DNA of 64,000 nucleotides, taken from positions 104,814-168,813 of the forward strand of contig VBKF01000091.1 of the NCBI GenBank assembly GCA_005888095.1, written 5' to 3'. This document shows, piece by piece, positions 52,786-61,074 of this stretch (positions within the stretch are counted from its first letter, which is position 1; the number at the start of each line of letters is the position of its first letter). Made by a program: the position numbers and the translations under genes. This stretch comes from Deltaproteobacteria bacterium. Its GTDB lineage: Bacteria > Desulfobacterota > Binatia > DP-6. The notes under the pieces are model-generated. The model had not been told where the DNA came from. It was given only the letters and a program-made list of their open reading frames with translations, and searched no databases.

Positions 52786-54407
52786 GATTCCTCCATCGGC
52801 AGCCGGACCCGGACGCTCGTCCCGTGTCCGCGCGCGCTCTCGACCTCGAGCTGCCCGCCGTGCGCGCGCACGATGTGGTCGACGATCGCGAGGCCGAGCC
52901 CGGTGCCGCGGCCCGGCGCCTTGGTGGTGTAGAACGGCTCCACGGCCCGGCGCAGCTCCTCGGGCGCCATGCCGTGGCCGGTGTCCGAGACCGTCAGCTC
53001 GAGCGTCCGCCCCGGCCGGCCGTTCTGCGGCAGGACCACGGCGCTCACCGTGATCGTGCCGGGCGGCTCGGTGGCGTCGATGGCGTTGGTCAGGAGGTTC
53101 AGGAGGACCTGGCGAAGCGCCGCCGCGTCGGCCGGCACGGGCGGGAGGTCGGGCGGCACGAGGCTCTGGAGCGCGACCTCGCGGCCGGCGAGGCGCGATG
53201 ACACGATGGTCAGCGCCTCGGCGACGAGCGGGCCGAGCGACACGGGCGCGTGGTGCAGCTCGCGGTCGCGCGTGCGATCGAGCACGCTGCGGATCGTCTC
53301 GATCATGCGCTGGACCTGCGATTCGATGATGGCGAGCTTCTCGCCGTCGTCGGCAGACCAGGGCTGGCGCCGCAGGAGCTGCGTGTAGCCGAGCACCGAG
53401 TTGAGCGGCGTGCCCAGCTCGTGAGCGATCGTCGCCGCCATCTGCCCGAGCGCGGCCAGACGCCCGCTGCGCCCGATCTCGAGCTGCGCCTGCCACAGCC
53501 GCTGGTTGGCCTGCTGGAGCTCGCGATTCTTCTCGGCCAGGTCGCGGGTGGCTTGCCGGACGCGCGACTCGAGGCCGGCGGTCAGCTCCTCGAGGCGGGA
53601 CAGCATGCGGTTCAGGCTGCCGGCGAGGAAGGCGAACTCCCCGCCGCGGGCGGCTTCCACCCGGACGCCGAGCTCGCCGCTCTCCGCCCGCTGCATGCCC
53701 GCCACCAGCGCGGCGACGGGACGAGCCACGCGCCGCTCGAGGAAGAACGCGAGGGCGAACGAGATGAGGAGCGTCGAGCAGACCAGAATGGCCCCGTCGA
53801 TCACGCGCAGCCGCCGCCTCAGACGTGCGAGCTCGTCGAGCGAGAGCTCGACCTGCGCCGCGCCAACGAACGCACCGTCGCGCCGCAGCGGCACGGCGAC
53901 GCGCCAGACGCCCGCTCCTATCCGCTCGCGGTCGAGCGTCATCGAGCTGCCCCGGGCCAGCTGCCTCGCGGCGTCTGGCCCGAGCGTCCCCGCGGCCGCC
54001 TCCGGCGCGTCGCGGGTCGTGAGCAGCACCTCGGGCCGCCCACCGCCGAGGCCGAAGATGTCGATCGCCGTGATCTCGCGGTCGCCCTCGTTGATCGCAA
54101 CGAGCTGGCGCCGCAAGGCCTCGAGCTCGGTCCGGCCCCACAGCGAGGCCACCGTCCTGAGCGCCAGGAGCGCGCGCTCCTGCAGGTCCCGTTCCTCGGC
54201 CCGCTCGGAGAGCCGCGTGTCGACCCACTGGGAGACCGCAAGCACCGTGGCGACCGTCAGGACGACGATCGCGATCAGCTGGAAGCGAAGCGTGCGAAAC
54301 ACCGAAGTGGGGATCGCCTCGGGAGGGCGCCTCGCGGGGCTCACGACGTCAGGTTCCTCGCGCCGCCCCCCGAACGGCGCCAAAACCTTACACCCCGCGA
54401 GCGCCAT
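52782..54407 (-). CDS. Membrane-bound sensor histidine kinase
   Basis: 541 residues. Two membrane helices (LIAIVVLTVATVLAVSQWV near 45-63 and GAILVCSTLLISFALAFFL near 205-223) bound a periplasmic sensor region of about 140 residues. A HAMP-like segment follows, then a coiled coil, a HisKA dimerisation helix with His329 in TIAHELGTPLN, and an ATPase domain with NAIDA, DTGHGM and GRGTGLGLAI. It forms an NtrB/NtrC-style pair with the downstream regulator. Confidence 0.92.
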
Positions 54408-54446
54408 CGCTCAAGAGCGCCGGCGCGGACGGGTCTGACGACGATG

Positions 54447-54474
54447 CAGGGGCGGGCCACCCGGCCCGCCCCTG
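54447..54474 (-). terminator. 12-bp stem hairpin downstream of the bufferin-like gene
   Basis: CAGGGGCGGGCC, loop ACCC, then the exact complement. It begins eight bases after the stop of the small cysteine-rich gene on the minus strand and separates it from the histidine kinase operon. There is no clear U-run, so efficiency is uncertain. Confidence 0.55.
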
Positions 54475-54482
54475 GTCACGAC

Positions 54483-54752
54483 CTACTCCTTCTTCGATTC
54501 GACGATCTTGCCGCCCTTCTTCTCGCACTCGGCTTTGGACGTCTCGATCCACGCCTTGCCCTTGCACGCGTTCTGGCCCTGGCAAGAGTTCGCCGCGCTC
54601 GCGCACGCCCCCTGCCCCTTGCACGCGTTGATGCCCATGCAGTGGACGGTATCGCCGCCGGCCTTCTCGGCGGCTCGGGCGACGACGGCGCCGCTCAGGA
54701 ACAATCCGGCCGCCGCACTCGCAATCAACACTCCCCTGCTCGATCGGTTCAT
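54483..54752 (-). CDS. Cysteine-rich secreted peptide, BufA2-type (bufferin) metallophore-like
   Basis: 89 residues from ATG 54752, chosen over the GTG two codons earlier because the GGGAGG site is then correctly spaced. The signal peptide is RGVLIASAAAGLFLSGAVVARA, followed by a mature part with six cysteines in a repeated pattern: VHCMGINACKG, GACASAANSCQG, QNACKGKAW and AECEKKGGKI. This pattern matches my memory of BufA2 bufferins, periplasmic copper-binding peptides modified by MNIO (DUF692) enzymes. The usual partners BufB and BufC are not in this window. A hairpin lies in the leader. Confidence 0.6.
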   Translation of the reverse strand: MNRSSRGVLIASAAAGLFLSGAVVARAAEKAGGDTVHCMGINACKGQGACASAANSCQGQNACKGKAWIETSKAECEKKGGKIVESKKE

Positions 54753-54762
54753 GGACACCCTC

Positions 54763-54783
54763 CCTGGTCCTGGATGGACCAGG
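54763..54783 (-). promoter_or_regulatory. Inverted repeat in the leader of the bufferin-like gene
   Basis: Two exact 8-bp arms CCTGGTCC and GGACCAGG with a 5-base loop (54763-54783). It ends at the ribosome-binding site of the minus-strand peptide gene. It could be an operator, or an RNA hairpin masking translation start. Confidence 0.5.
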
Positions 54784-54817
54784 CCGCTCTAGCACCCATG
54801 CCGGACGGTTGCCAGGT

Positions 54818-56227
54818 TCACTCAGGGTGCGTCCGGCGCGTGAGGGCGGCGCCGTCGAGGACCAGCTGCGCGATCTTGCCGAGATCGCCGATATGGTCGA
54901 CGGGATCGCCATCGACGAGCAACAGGTCGGCGCGCTTGCCGACCGCGATCTCGCCGAAATCGGCCGCGTCGCCGCCGATGAAGCGCGCGTTCTCCCAGGT
55001 GGCCGCGCGCAAGGCCTCGCCCGGCGTGAGGCCCGCCTCGACGAGCTTCACGAGCTCGAGGTGGAGGCCGGCGCCCGGCAGGTCGCCCGGATTGCACGCG
55101 TCACTTCCGGCGAGCACCGGCACACCGGCCGCCCGCAGCGTGGCGACGTTGGCGCGGCGCGCGTCGTGCGCGGCCGCCGCGGCTCGGAGGAACGCTGCGG
55201 TCGCCTCATCGAGCGCGGGGGCCGGCGCGAGCAGGGCGGCAACGAGGCCCGCCCGCGCCACCTCGCGCTCGATCGGCAGGAAGTCCGACGCGCGCGTGCG
55301 CGGTGTCCCGGCGAGATCCCAGACGGCGAGCGTGACGACGACGGGTACGTGCGCCGCCACGATCACCCGAACCGCCTCCGCGGACAGCTCCTCGCGCCAT
55401 GGGGCGTGGGCGAGCGCATCGACGCCGCCCCGGACGGCGTCGATCGCTTCCGCCGAGCTGCCGATGTGGGCGATCGACCGCACGCCCGCCGCGTGACCGG
55501 CGGCGGTGATGGCGGCGATCGTCTCGCGGGCGAGGCGCGGGACCTTCCCCGTGCCCACATCGATGGCGAGCTTCAGCACGTCGGGCCGCTCGGGGAGGAG
55601 CGCCTCGATCGCACGACGTGCCTCCTCTGGTGTCGCCACCTCGCGCGTCGCGCGGGGCAGGACGTACCAGCGAAGGTACCAGGGGAGCCAGGCACGGAGC
55701 ACCTCGGCGGGGTGGCCCCCGGGGGCGGTGAAGACGGGCCCGGCCGCGTAGAGCCGCGGGCCCAGGTGCGCTCCCGTCGCGACGCGCGACCGTTCGCGGA
55801 AGACCTCGGGAGTGAGGTTCCCGAGGTCGAGGACCGTCGTGACGCCGGCGTACAGGAAGGCGGCGAGGTTGTCGGCGACGTCGGGAAACACCACCCGCCA
55901 CGGCGGGTACGGCGAGGAGCCGGTGTGCGTGTGGACGTCGACCAGCCCGGGCAGCAGCGTTCCGCCGCGGCCGTCGATCTCGGGGACGTCACGGGCCGGG
56001 AGGCCGGGCGGCCCGACGGCGTCGATGCGGCCGTCCCGCACGAGGACGTCGCGGAGACCGTCGGCGAGCGTCGCCCGCGGCGCATCGAAGACGCGGACGT
56101 TGCGCAGAACGACCGAGCGCGGCGCGCCGGGCGCGCGCGACACGAGCGGCGCCTCGCGCGAGCAGGCCGCGGCAACGAGGAGCACGGCCGTAACGGCGGC
56201 CCGGCCCATGCTCTCCCGTCGACGCAC
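54818..56227 (-). CDS. Amidohydrolase-superfamily lipoprotein (imidazolonepropionase-like)
   Basis: 469 residues; ATG 56209 (MGRAAVTAVLLV) is an equally good start. A lipobox LLVAAACS gives a lipid-anchored envelope protein. The barrel has the metal motif VDVHTHTGSS, the later SIAHIGSSAEA and LAGSDACNPGDLP with the catalytic Asp, and the beta-sandwich end GKRADLLLVDGDPVDHI. Family members hydrolyse cyclic amides or peptides. One Lys in DVLKLAIDVGTGK may be the carboxylated bridging ligand. It lies 65 bp upstream of the bufferin-like gene on the same strand, with no obvious functional link. Confidence 0.85.
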   Translation of the reverse strand: MRRRESMGRAAVTAVLLVAAACSREAPLVSRAPGAPRSVVLRNVRVFDAPRATLADGLRDVLVRDGRIDAVGPPGLPARDVPEIDGRGGTLLPGLVDVHTHTGSSPYPPWRVVFPDVADNLAAFLYAGVTTVLDLGNLTPEVFRERSRVATGAHLGPRLYAAGPVFTAPGGHPAEVLRAWLPWYLRWYVLPRATREVATPEEARRAIEALLPERPDVLKLAIDVGTGKVPRLARETIAAITAAGHAAGVRSIAHIGSSAEAIDAVRGGVDALAHAPWREELSAEAVRVIVAAHVPVVVTLAVWDLAGTPRTRASDFLPIEREVARAGLVAALLAPAPALDEATAAFLRAAAAAHDARRANVATLRAAGVPVLAGSDACNPGDLPGAGLHLELVKLVEAGLTPGEALRAATWENARFIGGDAADFGEIAVGKRADLLLVDGDPVDHIGDLGKIAQLVLDGAALTRRTHPE

Positions 56228-56317
56228 GAGGTGGGCTTATCACCCACGTCGCGTTGTCACCAAGCCGGCCTGACGACGTCGCCGGCAGCGCCTCCCTCAT
56301 GGCGGACCGTTGTCCGC

Positions 56318-56599
56318 TCACGGGCCGGTGGCGATCAGGACTGCCGGAGGCGCGACGGCCCCCTCGCGAGCGTTGTAGTCGGCGCCGTTCGCCGACAGGC
56401 TGTCGATCGCGAAGCAGTAGATGCCGTCGCCAGGGATCGCGCCGGTGAGGTCGAAGCTCACCACCTGGCTCAACGTCACCGCTCCGACCGAGGACAGCAC
56501 GGGGCCGTCGATCGCCGGCCGCGTGCTCCACGTCATGGCGAGCTTTGTTCTCCACGAAATCATGAGGTCGATCTCCCGTGACCCACGGGGCGTCTGCAC
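56318..56599 (-). pseudogene. C-terminal remnant of a DNRLRE/CBM-type secreted protein
   Basis: The open frame (93 codons) ends with TWSTRPAIDGPVLSS, then SQVVSFDLTGAIPGDGIYCF, then YNAREGAVAPPAVLIATG, the pattern of the C-terminal half of DNRLRE/malectin-like modules of large secreted proteins. There is no signal peptide or N-terminal half and an in-frame stop lies about eight codons upstream, so I regard it as a broken copy. The start given is a GTG and is arbitrary. Confidence 0.6.
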
Positions 56600-57113
56600 A
56601 CCCCCGCGGATGCCGTGCGGAACTACCCAGCAAACTCCATCGATAATGTCCTAGCGTCGTCACTACGGCCTGCGTGGAAGCCGTGTAAATTGGGTTCTTC
56701 CCGCGCGGAGCTACGGGACCTCCCCAGGGTCCCGCGTGCCGCGTGATTTCGCGCAGCGCGTTGGGGGTTTTCCCCCGCATCACGCCGGCCCGCGCACGGT
56801 GTTGCGGGCAAATCGCGCTGGCAAAGCGGTTGCTTTGAGCGCAACGGCGCGGCGAATGACCCACGACTTCCCAGAGATTGACGAGATCGAGCCCCAGCAC
56901 ATCGCGCTGGCGCTTCGTCTCCCCCGCGGCGGGGTTCTGCCCGCGGGGCATCTCCTTGGGATCGGCCGCTGGGCGCTCGGCCGCCAGAAAAACCCTGCAT
57001 CCCGTCCGGCCTCGCCGTCGACGAGCCACCGCTCGCACCACGAGTCGCGGAGGACCCCTCCTGCACGGACCCGGAGTGGATGCACAAACTGTTCGAACGA
57101 GAGGAGACGCGGA
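56600..57113. other. Gene-free stretch of about 510 bp
   Basis: No frame here has recognisable protein features. Local AT-richer bases occur near 56640-56700 and 56810-56830, and a GAGGAG ribosome-binding site at its right end serves the thrombospondin-repeat gene at 57114. It may contain that gene's promoter and debris of the truncated DNRLRE gene. I see nothing else. Confidence 0.5.
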
Positions 57114-57473
57114 ATGAAGACGAGAAGGACGAGGACGATGGCCGCAGGCCTGCTGAGCGCGTCCGTCCTGCTGTGGACCGTGGGGTTCGTGCCGCCCGCG
57201 GCGGCGCGGCCGCGCATGGCGGACCGGGACGGTGACGGGCTCTCGGACCGGGCCGAGCAGAAGCTGGGGACCGACCCCGACAATCCGGACACGGATGGCG
57301 ACGGCCTCTCCGATGGCGAGGAGGTCGCCCTGGGCACCGATCCGAACGACCCGGACACCGACCACGACGGCATCGACGACGCTGACGACCCGGATCCCCT
57401 GGACGACGGCGCAGGCGGCGGTGCAGACGATCCGCCGGGCGACGACCACGGCCACCACGGGCACGACGACTAA
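57114..57473 (+). CDS. Secreted thrombospondin type-3 repeat (calcium-binding) protein
   Basis: 119 residues from ATG 57114 with a good GAGGAG site. A signal peptide ([23 protein letters not shown]) is followed by three Asp-rich repeats of the DxDxDGLSD type ([18 protein letters not shown], then two similar units) and a His/Asp tail. Thrombospondin type-3 repeats bind Ca2+ and are usually found on large cell-surface proteins; here they form almost the whole protein. It follows a remnant of another surface-protein domain. Confidence 0.72.
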   Translation: MKTRRTRTMAAGLLSASVLLWTVGFVPPAAARPRMADRDGDGLSDRAEQKLGTDPDNPDTDGDGLSDGEEVALGTDPNDPDTDHDGIDDADDPDPLDDGAGGGADDPPGDDHGHHGHDD

Positions 57474-57521
57474 TCCGCGCCACGACGCGCCGGGAGCGTA
57501 TGCTGACGAGCGGCGTAGCCG

Positions 57522-57563
57522 GGCCGGGGATTCACCTCGCGCGACGCGGGGTGGTCCCCGGCC
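57522..57563. terminator. Hairpin between convergent thrombospondin-repeat and TetR genes
   Basis: GGCCGGGGA (57522-57530) and its exact complement (57555-57563), with further pairing CACC/GGTG inside. It lies in the 126-bp gap between two convergent genes. It is GC-rich and lacks clear U-runs. Confidence 0.5.
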
Positions 57564-57599
57564 GGTGAAACGCCGCGTGCCGGCAGCGCTCCCTCGCCG

Positions 57600-58247
57600 T
57601 CACGGCCGACGTGCCGTCGTGGCCAGCAAGGCCGGCCGCCTCGGCAGGTGGCGGAGCCCCATCCACGCCAGCGCCGCGATGTGGCTCGCCACCGTCTCCA
57701 CCGGCGGCGCCTTCCGGCTCTCGGTCCACCACTGCCCGACGAAGGCGACCATGCCGACCAGCGCGTGCGCGTAGATGGGCGCCGCCTTGGCATCGTAGCC
57801 GGCCTTGCGGAACTGCTCGGTGAAGATGGCGCCCACCCGGTCCGCGAGGTCGTACATCAGGGCCGGCATCTCGCCGCTCCGCTTCGACGCGGGGGTGTCG
57901 CGGAGGAGCACCGCGAAGCCGTTCGGCCGCTCCTTCACGTAGGTGAGGAAGGCGAGCGCGGCCCGTTCCAGGCGCTCGCGCGGCGAGCCCGACGAGATCG
58001 CCTCGACGATGCGGCCGACGATGTGCTCCACCTCGCGGTCGACGATCACCGCGTACAGCCCTTCCTTGCCGCCGAAGTGCTCGTAGACGATCGGCTTCGA
58101 GATGCCGGCCCGCTCCGCGATCTCCTCGACCGACGTCGCCTCGTAGCCGCGCGCGGCGAAGACCGTCCGTCCGACCTCGACCAGCTGCGCCCGCCGCGCC
58201 GAGGCGGCGAGCCGCGGGCGGCCCTCCGGCTTGGGCGTCCCGGCCAT
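57600..58247 (-). CDS. TetR family transcriptional regulator
   Basis: 215 residues from ATG 58247. The N-terminal helix-turn-helix is VGRTVFAARGYEATSVEEIA, then AGISKPIVYEHFGGKEGLY, the classical TetR pattern. The C-terminal ligand-binding domain is helical. It is divergent from the acyl-ACP desaturase gene with 80 bp between starts and a 17-bp palindrome in the gap, so it probably represses the desaturase and itself, perhaps in response to an acyl ligand. Confidence 0.9.
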   Translation of the reverse strand: MAGTPKPEGRPRLAASARRAQLVEVGRTVFAARGYEATSVEEIAERAGISKPIVYEHFGGKEGLYAVIVDREVEHIVGRIVEAISSGSPRERLERAALAFLTYVKERPNGFAVLLRDTPASKRSGEMPALMYDLADRVGAIFTEQFRKAGYDAKAAPIYAHALVGMVAFVGQWWTESRKAPPVETVASHIAALAWMGLRHLPRRPALLATTARRP

Positions 58248-58281
58248 GTTGACACGCTTACTACGGAGGCGTAAGGTACGC

Positions 58282-58298
58282 AACCGTAACTTACGGTT
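58282..58298. promoter_or_regulatory. 17-bp palindromic operator between tetR and desaturase genes
   Basis: AACCGTAA-C-TTACGGTT, perfect 8-base arms around one base, centred between divergent starts at 58247 and 58328. TetR proteins bind such palindromes as dimers. Additional TAAGGTACG and GTTACGTATC sequences nearby are partly related and may be part of a larger site or of the promoter. Confidence 0.75.
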
Positions 58299-58327
58299 AC
58301 GTATCAGTAGCATAACAAGGAGGCCCC

Positions 58328-59245
58328 ATGACCGCCGCCCCCCCGAACCCGCTCGCCGAGCTCGAACCCGCCGTCGCGAGGCTCCTCGACCGCCACCTGG
58401 CCACGGCCAAGGAGTGGTTCCCGCACGACTACGTCCCCTGGGACCTCGGCCGCAGCTTCACCGACGCGCCCTGGGAGGCCGCCGATTCAGGCCTGAGCGC
58501 CGTGGCGCGCACCGCGCTCGAGCTCAACCTGCTGACCGAGGACAACCTCCCCTACTATCACCTCGCCATCTGGAGCCTCTTCGGCGGGCAGGGCGCCTGG
58601 GGCGAGTGGGCCCGCCGCTGGACCGCCGAGGAGGGTCGCCACTCGATCGCGCTCCGGGACTACCTCCTGGTGACGCGCGCCGTCGACCCGGTCGCGCTCG
58701 AGCGGGAGCGCATGGACCACGTGTCGCGCGGCTACTACCCGCGCCGCATCCCCGGCCCGCTCGACGGCCTCGTCTACGTGACCCTGCAGGAGCTCGCCAC
58801 CCGCATCGCCCACCGCAACACGGGCGCGATCACGGGCGACCCGGTGGCCGAGCGGCTGCTCGTCCGCGTCGCGCTCGACGAGAACCTGCACTATGCCTTC
58901 TACCGCGACGTCGCCTGCGCCGCGATCGAGCTCGACCCGTCCGCCATGGTCCTGGCCATGAAGCGGCAGGTGCTCGGCTTCGCGATGCCGGGCTTCGAGC
59001 TGCGCGGCTTCCGCGAGCGGGCGATCACCATCGCCGCGGCCGGCATCTATGACCTCCGCATCCATCACGACCAGGTGCTCTGCCCGGTGCTGCTCAGGCA
59101 CTGGAGGCTGCGTGAGCTCCGCGGGCTGAGCGACGAGGCGGAGCGGGCGCGCGAGGCCGTGCTCACCTTCCTCGAGAGCCTGGGTGGCGCGAGCGCGAAC
59201 GCGGCGCAGGGCCAGAACGCGGCCCCCGCCAACGCGTGCGCGTGA
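58328..59245 (+). CDS. Acyl-ACP desaturase (ferritin-like di-iron) family protein
   Basis: 305 residues. Di-iron ligand motifs in order: LTEDNLPYYH (near 75), TAEEGRHS, LQELATRIAHRNTG and ALDENLHYAFYRD. The family introduces a cis double bond into acyl-ACP with O2. An AGGAGG site precedes ATG 58328. The gene is controlled by the divergent TetR gene. The last 83 bp overlap a convergent alkyltransferase-like gene, so the Ala-rich C-terminal tail may not be functionally important. Confidence 0.88.
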   Translation: MTAAPPNPLAELEPAVARLLDRHLATAKEWFPHDYVPWDLGRSFTDAPWEAADSGLSAVARTALELNLLTEDNLPYYHLAIWSLFGGQGAWGEWARRWTAEEGRHSIALRDYLLVTRAVDPVALERERMDHVSRGYYPRRIPGPLDGLVYVTLQELATRIAHRNTGAITGDPVAERLLVRVALDENLHYAFYRDVACAAIELDPSAMVLAMKRQVLGFAMPGFELRGFRERAITIAAAGIYDLRIHHDQVLCPVLLRHWRLRELRGLSDEAERAREAVLTFLESLGGASANAAQGQNAAPANACA

Positions 59246-59552
59246 GGTCGACCTTGCCGTGGCGATCGAAGCGCACCCCCTCGCTCTCGAGGAGCTCGCG
59301 CTGGATGTCGGCCCAGAAGCCGTCCCGATGGCTGCAGCGGCCAGCGGCACTGATGACGCGCTGCCACGGCACGAGGTCGCGCAGCGCACCGGGCAGCGCG
59401 CCGAGAGCCGTGCCCACGGCCCGCCCGCCGCGCGGTCGCCCGAGCAGCGCCGCGACCTGCCCATAGGTCGCGACCCTGCCGCGCGGGATGCGACGCACGA
59501 GCCGGTAGACGAGGCGGTGGAAGGGCGGCGGGCCGGTCGAGGCGCGCGGCAT
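59163..59552 (-). CDS. Alkyltransferase-like protein (MGMT homologue with Trp in place of the active Cys)
   Basis: 129 residues. MGMT DNA-binding fold: LVRRIPRGRVATYGQVAALLG and the active-site loop VPWQRVISAAGR, where true methyltransferases have PCHRV. The Trp is at residue 63. Such ATL proteins bind O6-alkylguanine and recruit nucleotide-excision repair without repairing the base themselves. The basic C-terminus extends over the desaturase gene end. The ATG is two bases past the stop of the HAD-acyltransferase gene, with which it may be co-transcribed. Confidence 0.82.
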   Translation of the reverse strand: MPRASTGPPPFHRLVYRLVRRIPRGRVATYGQVAALLGRPRGGRAVGTALGALPGALRDLVPWQRVISAAGRCSHRDGFWADIQRELLESEGVRFDRHGKVDLTRTRWRGPRSGPAPRSRSRHPGSRGR

Positions 59553-59555
59553 CCT

Positions 59556-60977
59556 TCAGGCCTCGAGCGTGTCGACGAAGAGCGCGCGCACCTCGGCGAC
59601 GCGCTGCTCGAGCGTGTCGGGCGTCCAGTCGTCGGTGGGAATCGGCGGGTGGACCACCACCTCCACGGTGGCGGGGCGGATGACGAGGCCGTGCTTCGGG
59701 AGCGCGTCGAGGGAGTTGCGGAAGACGATCGGCACGATCGGCACGCGCGCGCCCATCGCCATGTGGAAGGCGCCCTTCTTGAACGGGCCGAGACGAAGGG
59801 TGGCGCTGCGCGTGCCCTCCGGCGCGATGACGAGCGAGGTGCCCTGCCGGAGCGCGGTGATCGCCGGCCGGAGCGCGTCGATCGCGCGCTGGCGGTCGGA
59901 GCGGTCGATGAACACCGTGCCCGCGAAGGCGAAGGTGGGACCGAAGAGCGGGTTCCTCCGCACCTCCTGCTTCGCGACGGCGACGATGTCGCGTCGCAGG
60001 AGCTTGCAGATGAGGAGCGCGTCGACGGCGCTCTGGTGGTTGAAGATGAAGACCGCCGGCCGGTGCGACCACAGGTGCTCCTCGCCGCGCACCTCGAGCC
60101 GGACGCCGGCGAGCGCCGTGCCGAGCTCGCCCCAGGCGGTGATCGCCAGGTTCACCATGTCGCGCCGGCTGCGATTCAGGAGGCCCGGGATCGCGCCGAC
60201 CCCGAAGGCCGGAATGATGCTCGCGATCGCGAGCGACGAGCGGACGATCTCGCCGAGGCTCGGCCGGCCGCGGCCCGTGAAGCGCTGGACCGGCCAGCCT
60301 CGCCGGCGGGCGACCGCCGCCAGCCGGCGGCTCGGGTTCGTCGGCCGCGCCTGGCCGACGATCTCGAGCAGCGGCAGGTCCTCGTGGCTGTCGGTGTAGA
60401 AGTAGCTCTGCCGGAGCTCGATGCCGTGCTCGCGCGCGAGCGCGCGCGCCGCCAGCGCCTTCCCGCCGCCGTAGCACGTGGGCCAGACGTGGCGGCCCGT
60501 GAGCCGCCCGTTCTCCACTTCGAGGCGCGTGCACAGCACGTGGGGGATGCCGAGCTCGCGCGCCAGCGGCTCGACCTGGTAGCGAGTCGCCGACGACACC
60601 AGGGCCAGGGTGTGGCCGCGGCGCCGGTGGGCCTGCACCAAGGTGCGCGACTCGGGGTAGATCGCCGCCGCGATCGTGCGCGCGAAGATGCGCTCCGCCA
60701 GCTCCTCGAGCTCCTTCTCGGGCACGCCGCGCAGCCAGCCCGCCGTCGCAGCGATCAGCCCGGAGAAGCCGACGCGCCCGAGCTGGAAGCCGACGCTGTT
60801 CAGCACCGTGTCGGCGACGTCGCGCGGGCTCATCCGCCCGCTCAGCAGGCGGTCGCGCAGGAACGCGACCGCCGAGAAGCCCGCGATGAGCGTGCCGTCG
60901 ACGTCGAAGAAGGCGCCCACCGCGGGTCCGGCCGGGCTCTCCTCGACGTCGCGCGTGATGTGGGCGGAGAGGGCCAT
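59556..60977 (-). CDS. HAD-family phosphatase fused to 1-acylglycerol-3-phosphate acyltransferase
   Basis: 473 residues from ATG 60977; the frame is open upstream, but that part is not family-like. The N-terminal HAD-IB domain has DVDGT (25-29). The C-terminal PlsC-type domain has FNHQSAVD (His314 to Asp319 as the HX4D pair) and the substrate motif FIDRSDRQ, then APEGTRS. It should make phosphatidic acid from lysophosphatidate, with the HAD domain acting on a phosphate ester. It is divergent from plsB, which makes the lysophosphatidate, with 97 bp between starts. Confidence 0.9.
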   Translation of the reverse strand: MALSAHITRDVEESPAGPAVGAFFDVDGTLIAGFSAVAFLRDRLLSGRMSPRDVADTVLNSVGFQLGRVGFSGLIAATAGWLRGVPEKELEELAERIFARTIAAAIYPESRTLVQAHRRRGHTLALVSSATRYQVEPLARELGIPHVLCTRLEVENGRLTGRHVWPTCYGGGKALAARALAREHGIELRQSYFYTDSHEDLPLLEIVGQARPTNPSRRLAAVARRRGWPVQRFTGRGRPSLGEIVRSSLAIASIIPAFGVGAIPGLLNRSRRDMVNLAITAWGELGTALAGVRLEVRGEEHLWSHRPAVFIFNHQSAVDALLICKLLRRDIVAVAKQEVRRNPLFGPTFAFAGTVFIDRSDRQRAIDALRPAITALRQGTSLVIAPEGTRSATLRLGPFKKGAFHMAMGARVPIVPIVFRNSLDALPKHGLVIRPATVEVVVHPPIPTDDWTPDTLEQRVAEVRALFVDTLEA

Positions 60978-61074
60978 GGCCGCGGGTGCCCGGGAAGATA
61001 CCTCCGCCGCCGTCCGGCGGTCGAGGTGGGCCCACCTTCCCGGGCACTTGCGTGCTTGGATAGAATCCGCGCCC

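Noticed and set aside
54753..54812. A GG-N10-GC arrangement (TGGCAA...CGGCAT, minus strand) upstream of the bufferin-like gene that could be a -24/-12 promoter
   Set aside because: The -12 element is CGGCAT rather than TTGCW and there are several mismatches; chance in GC-rich DNA is likely.
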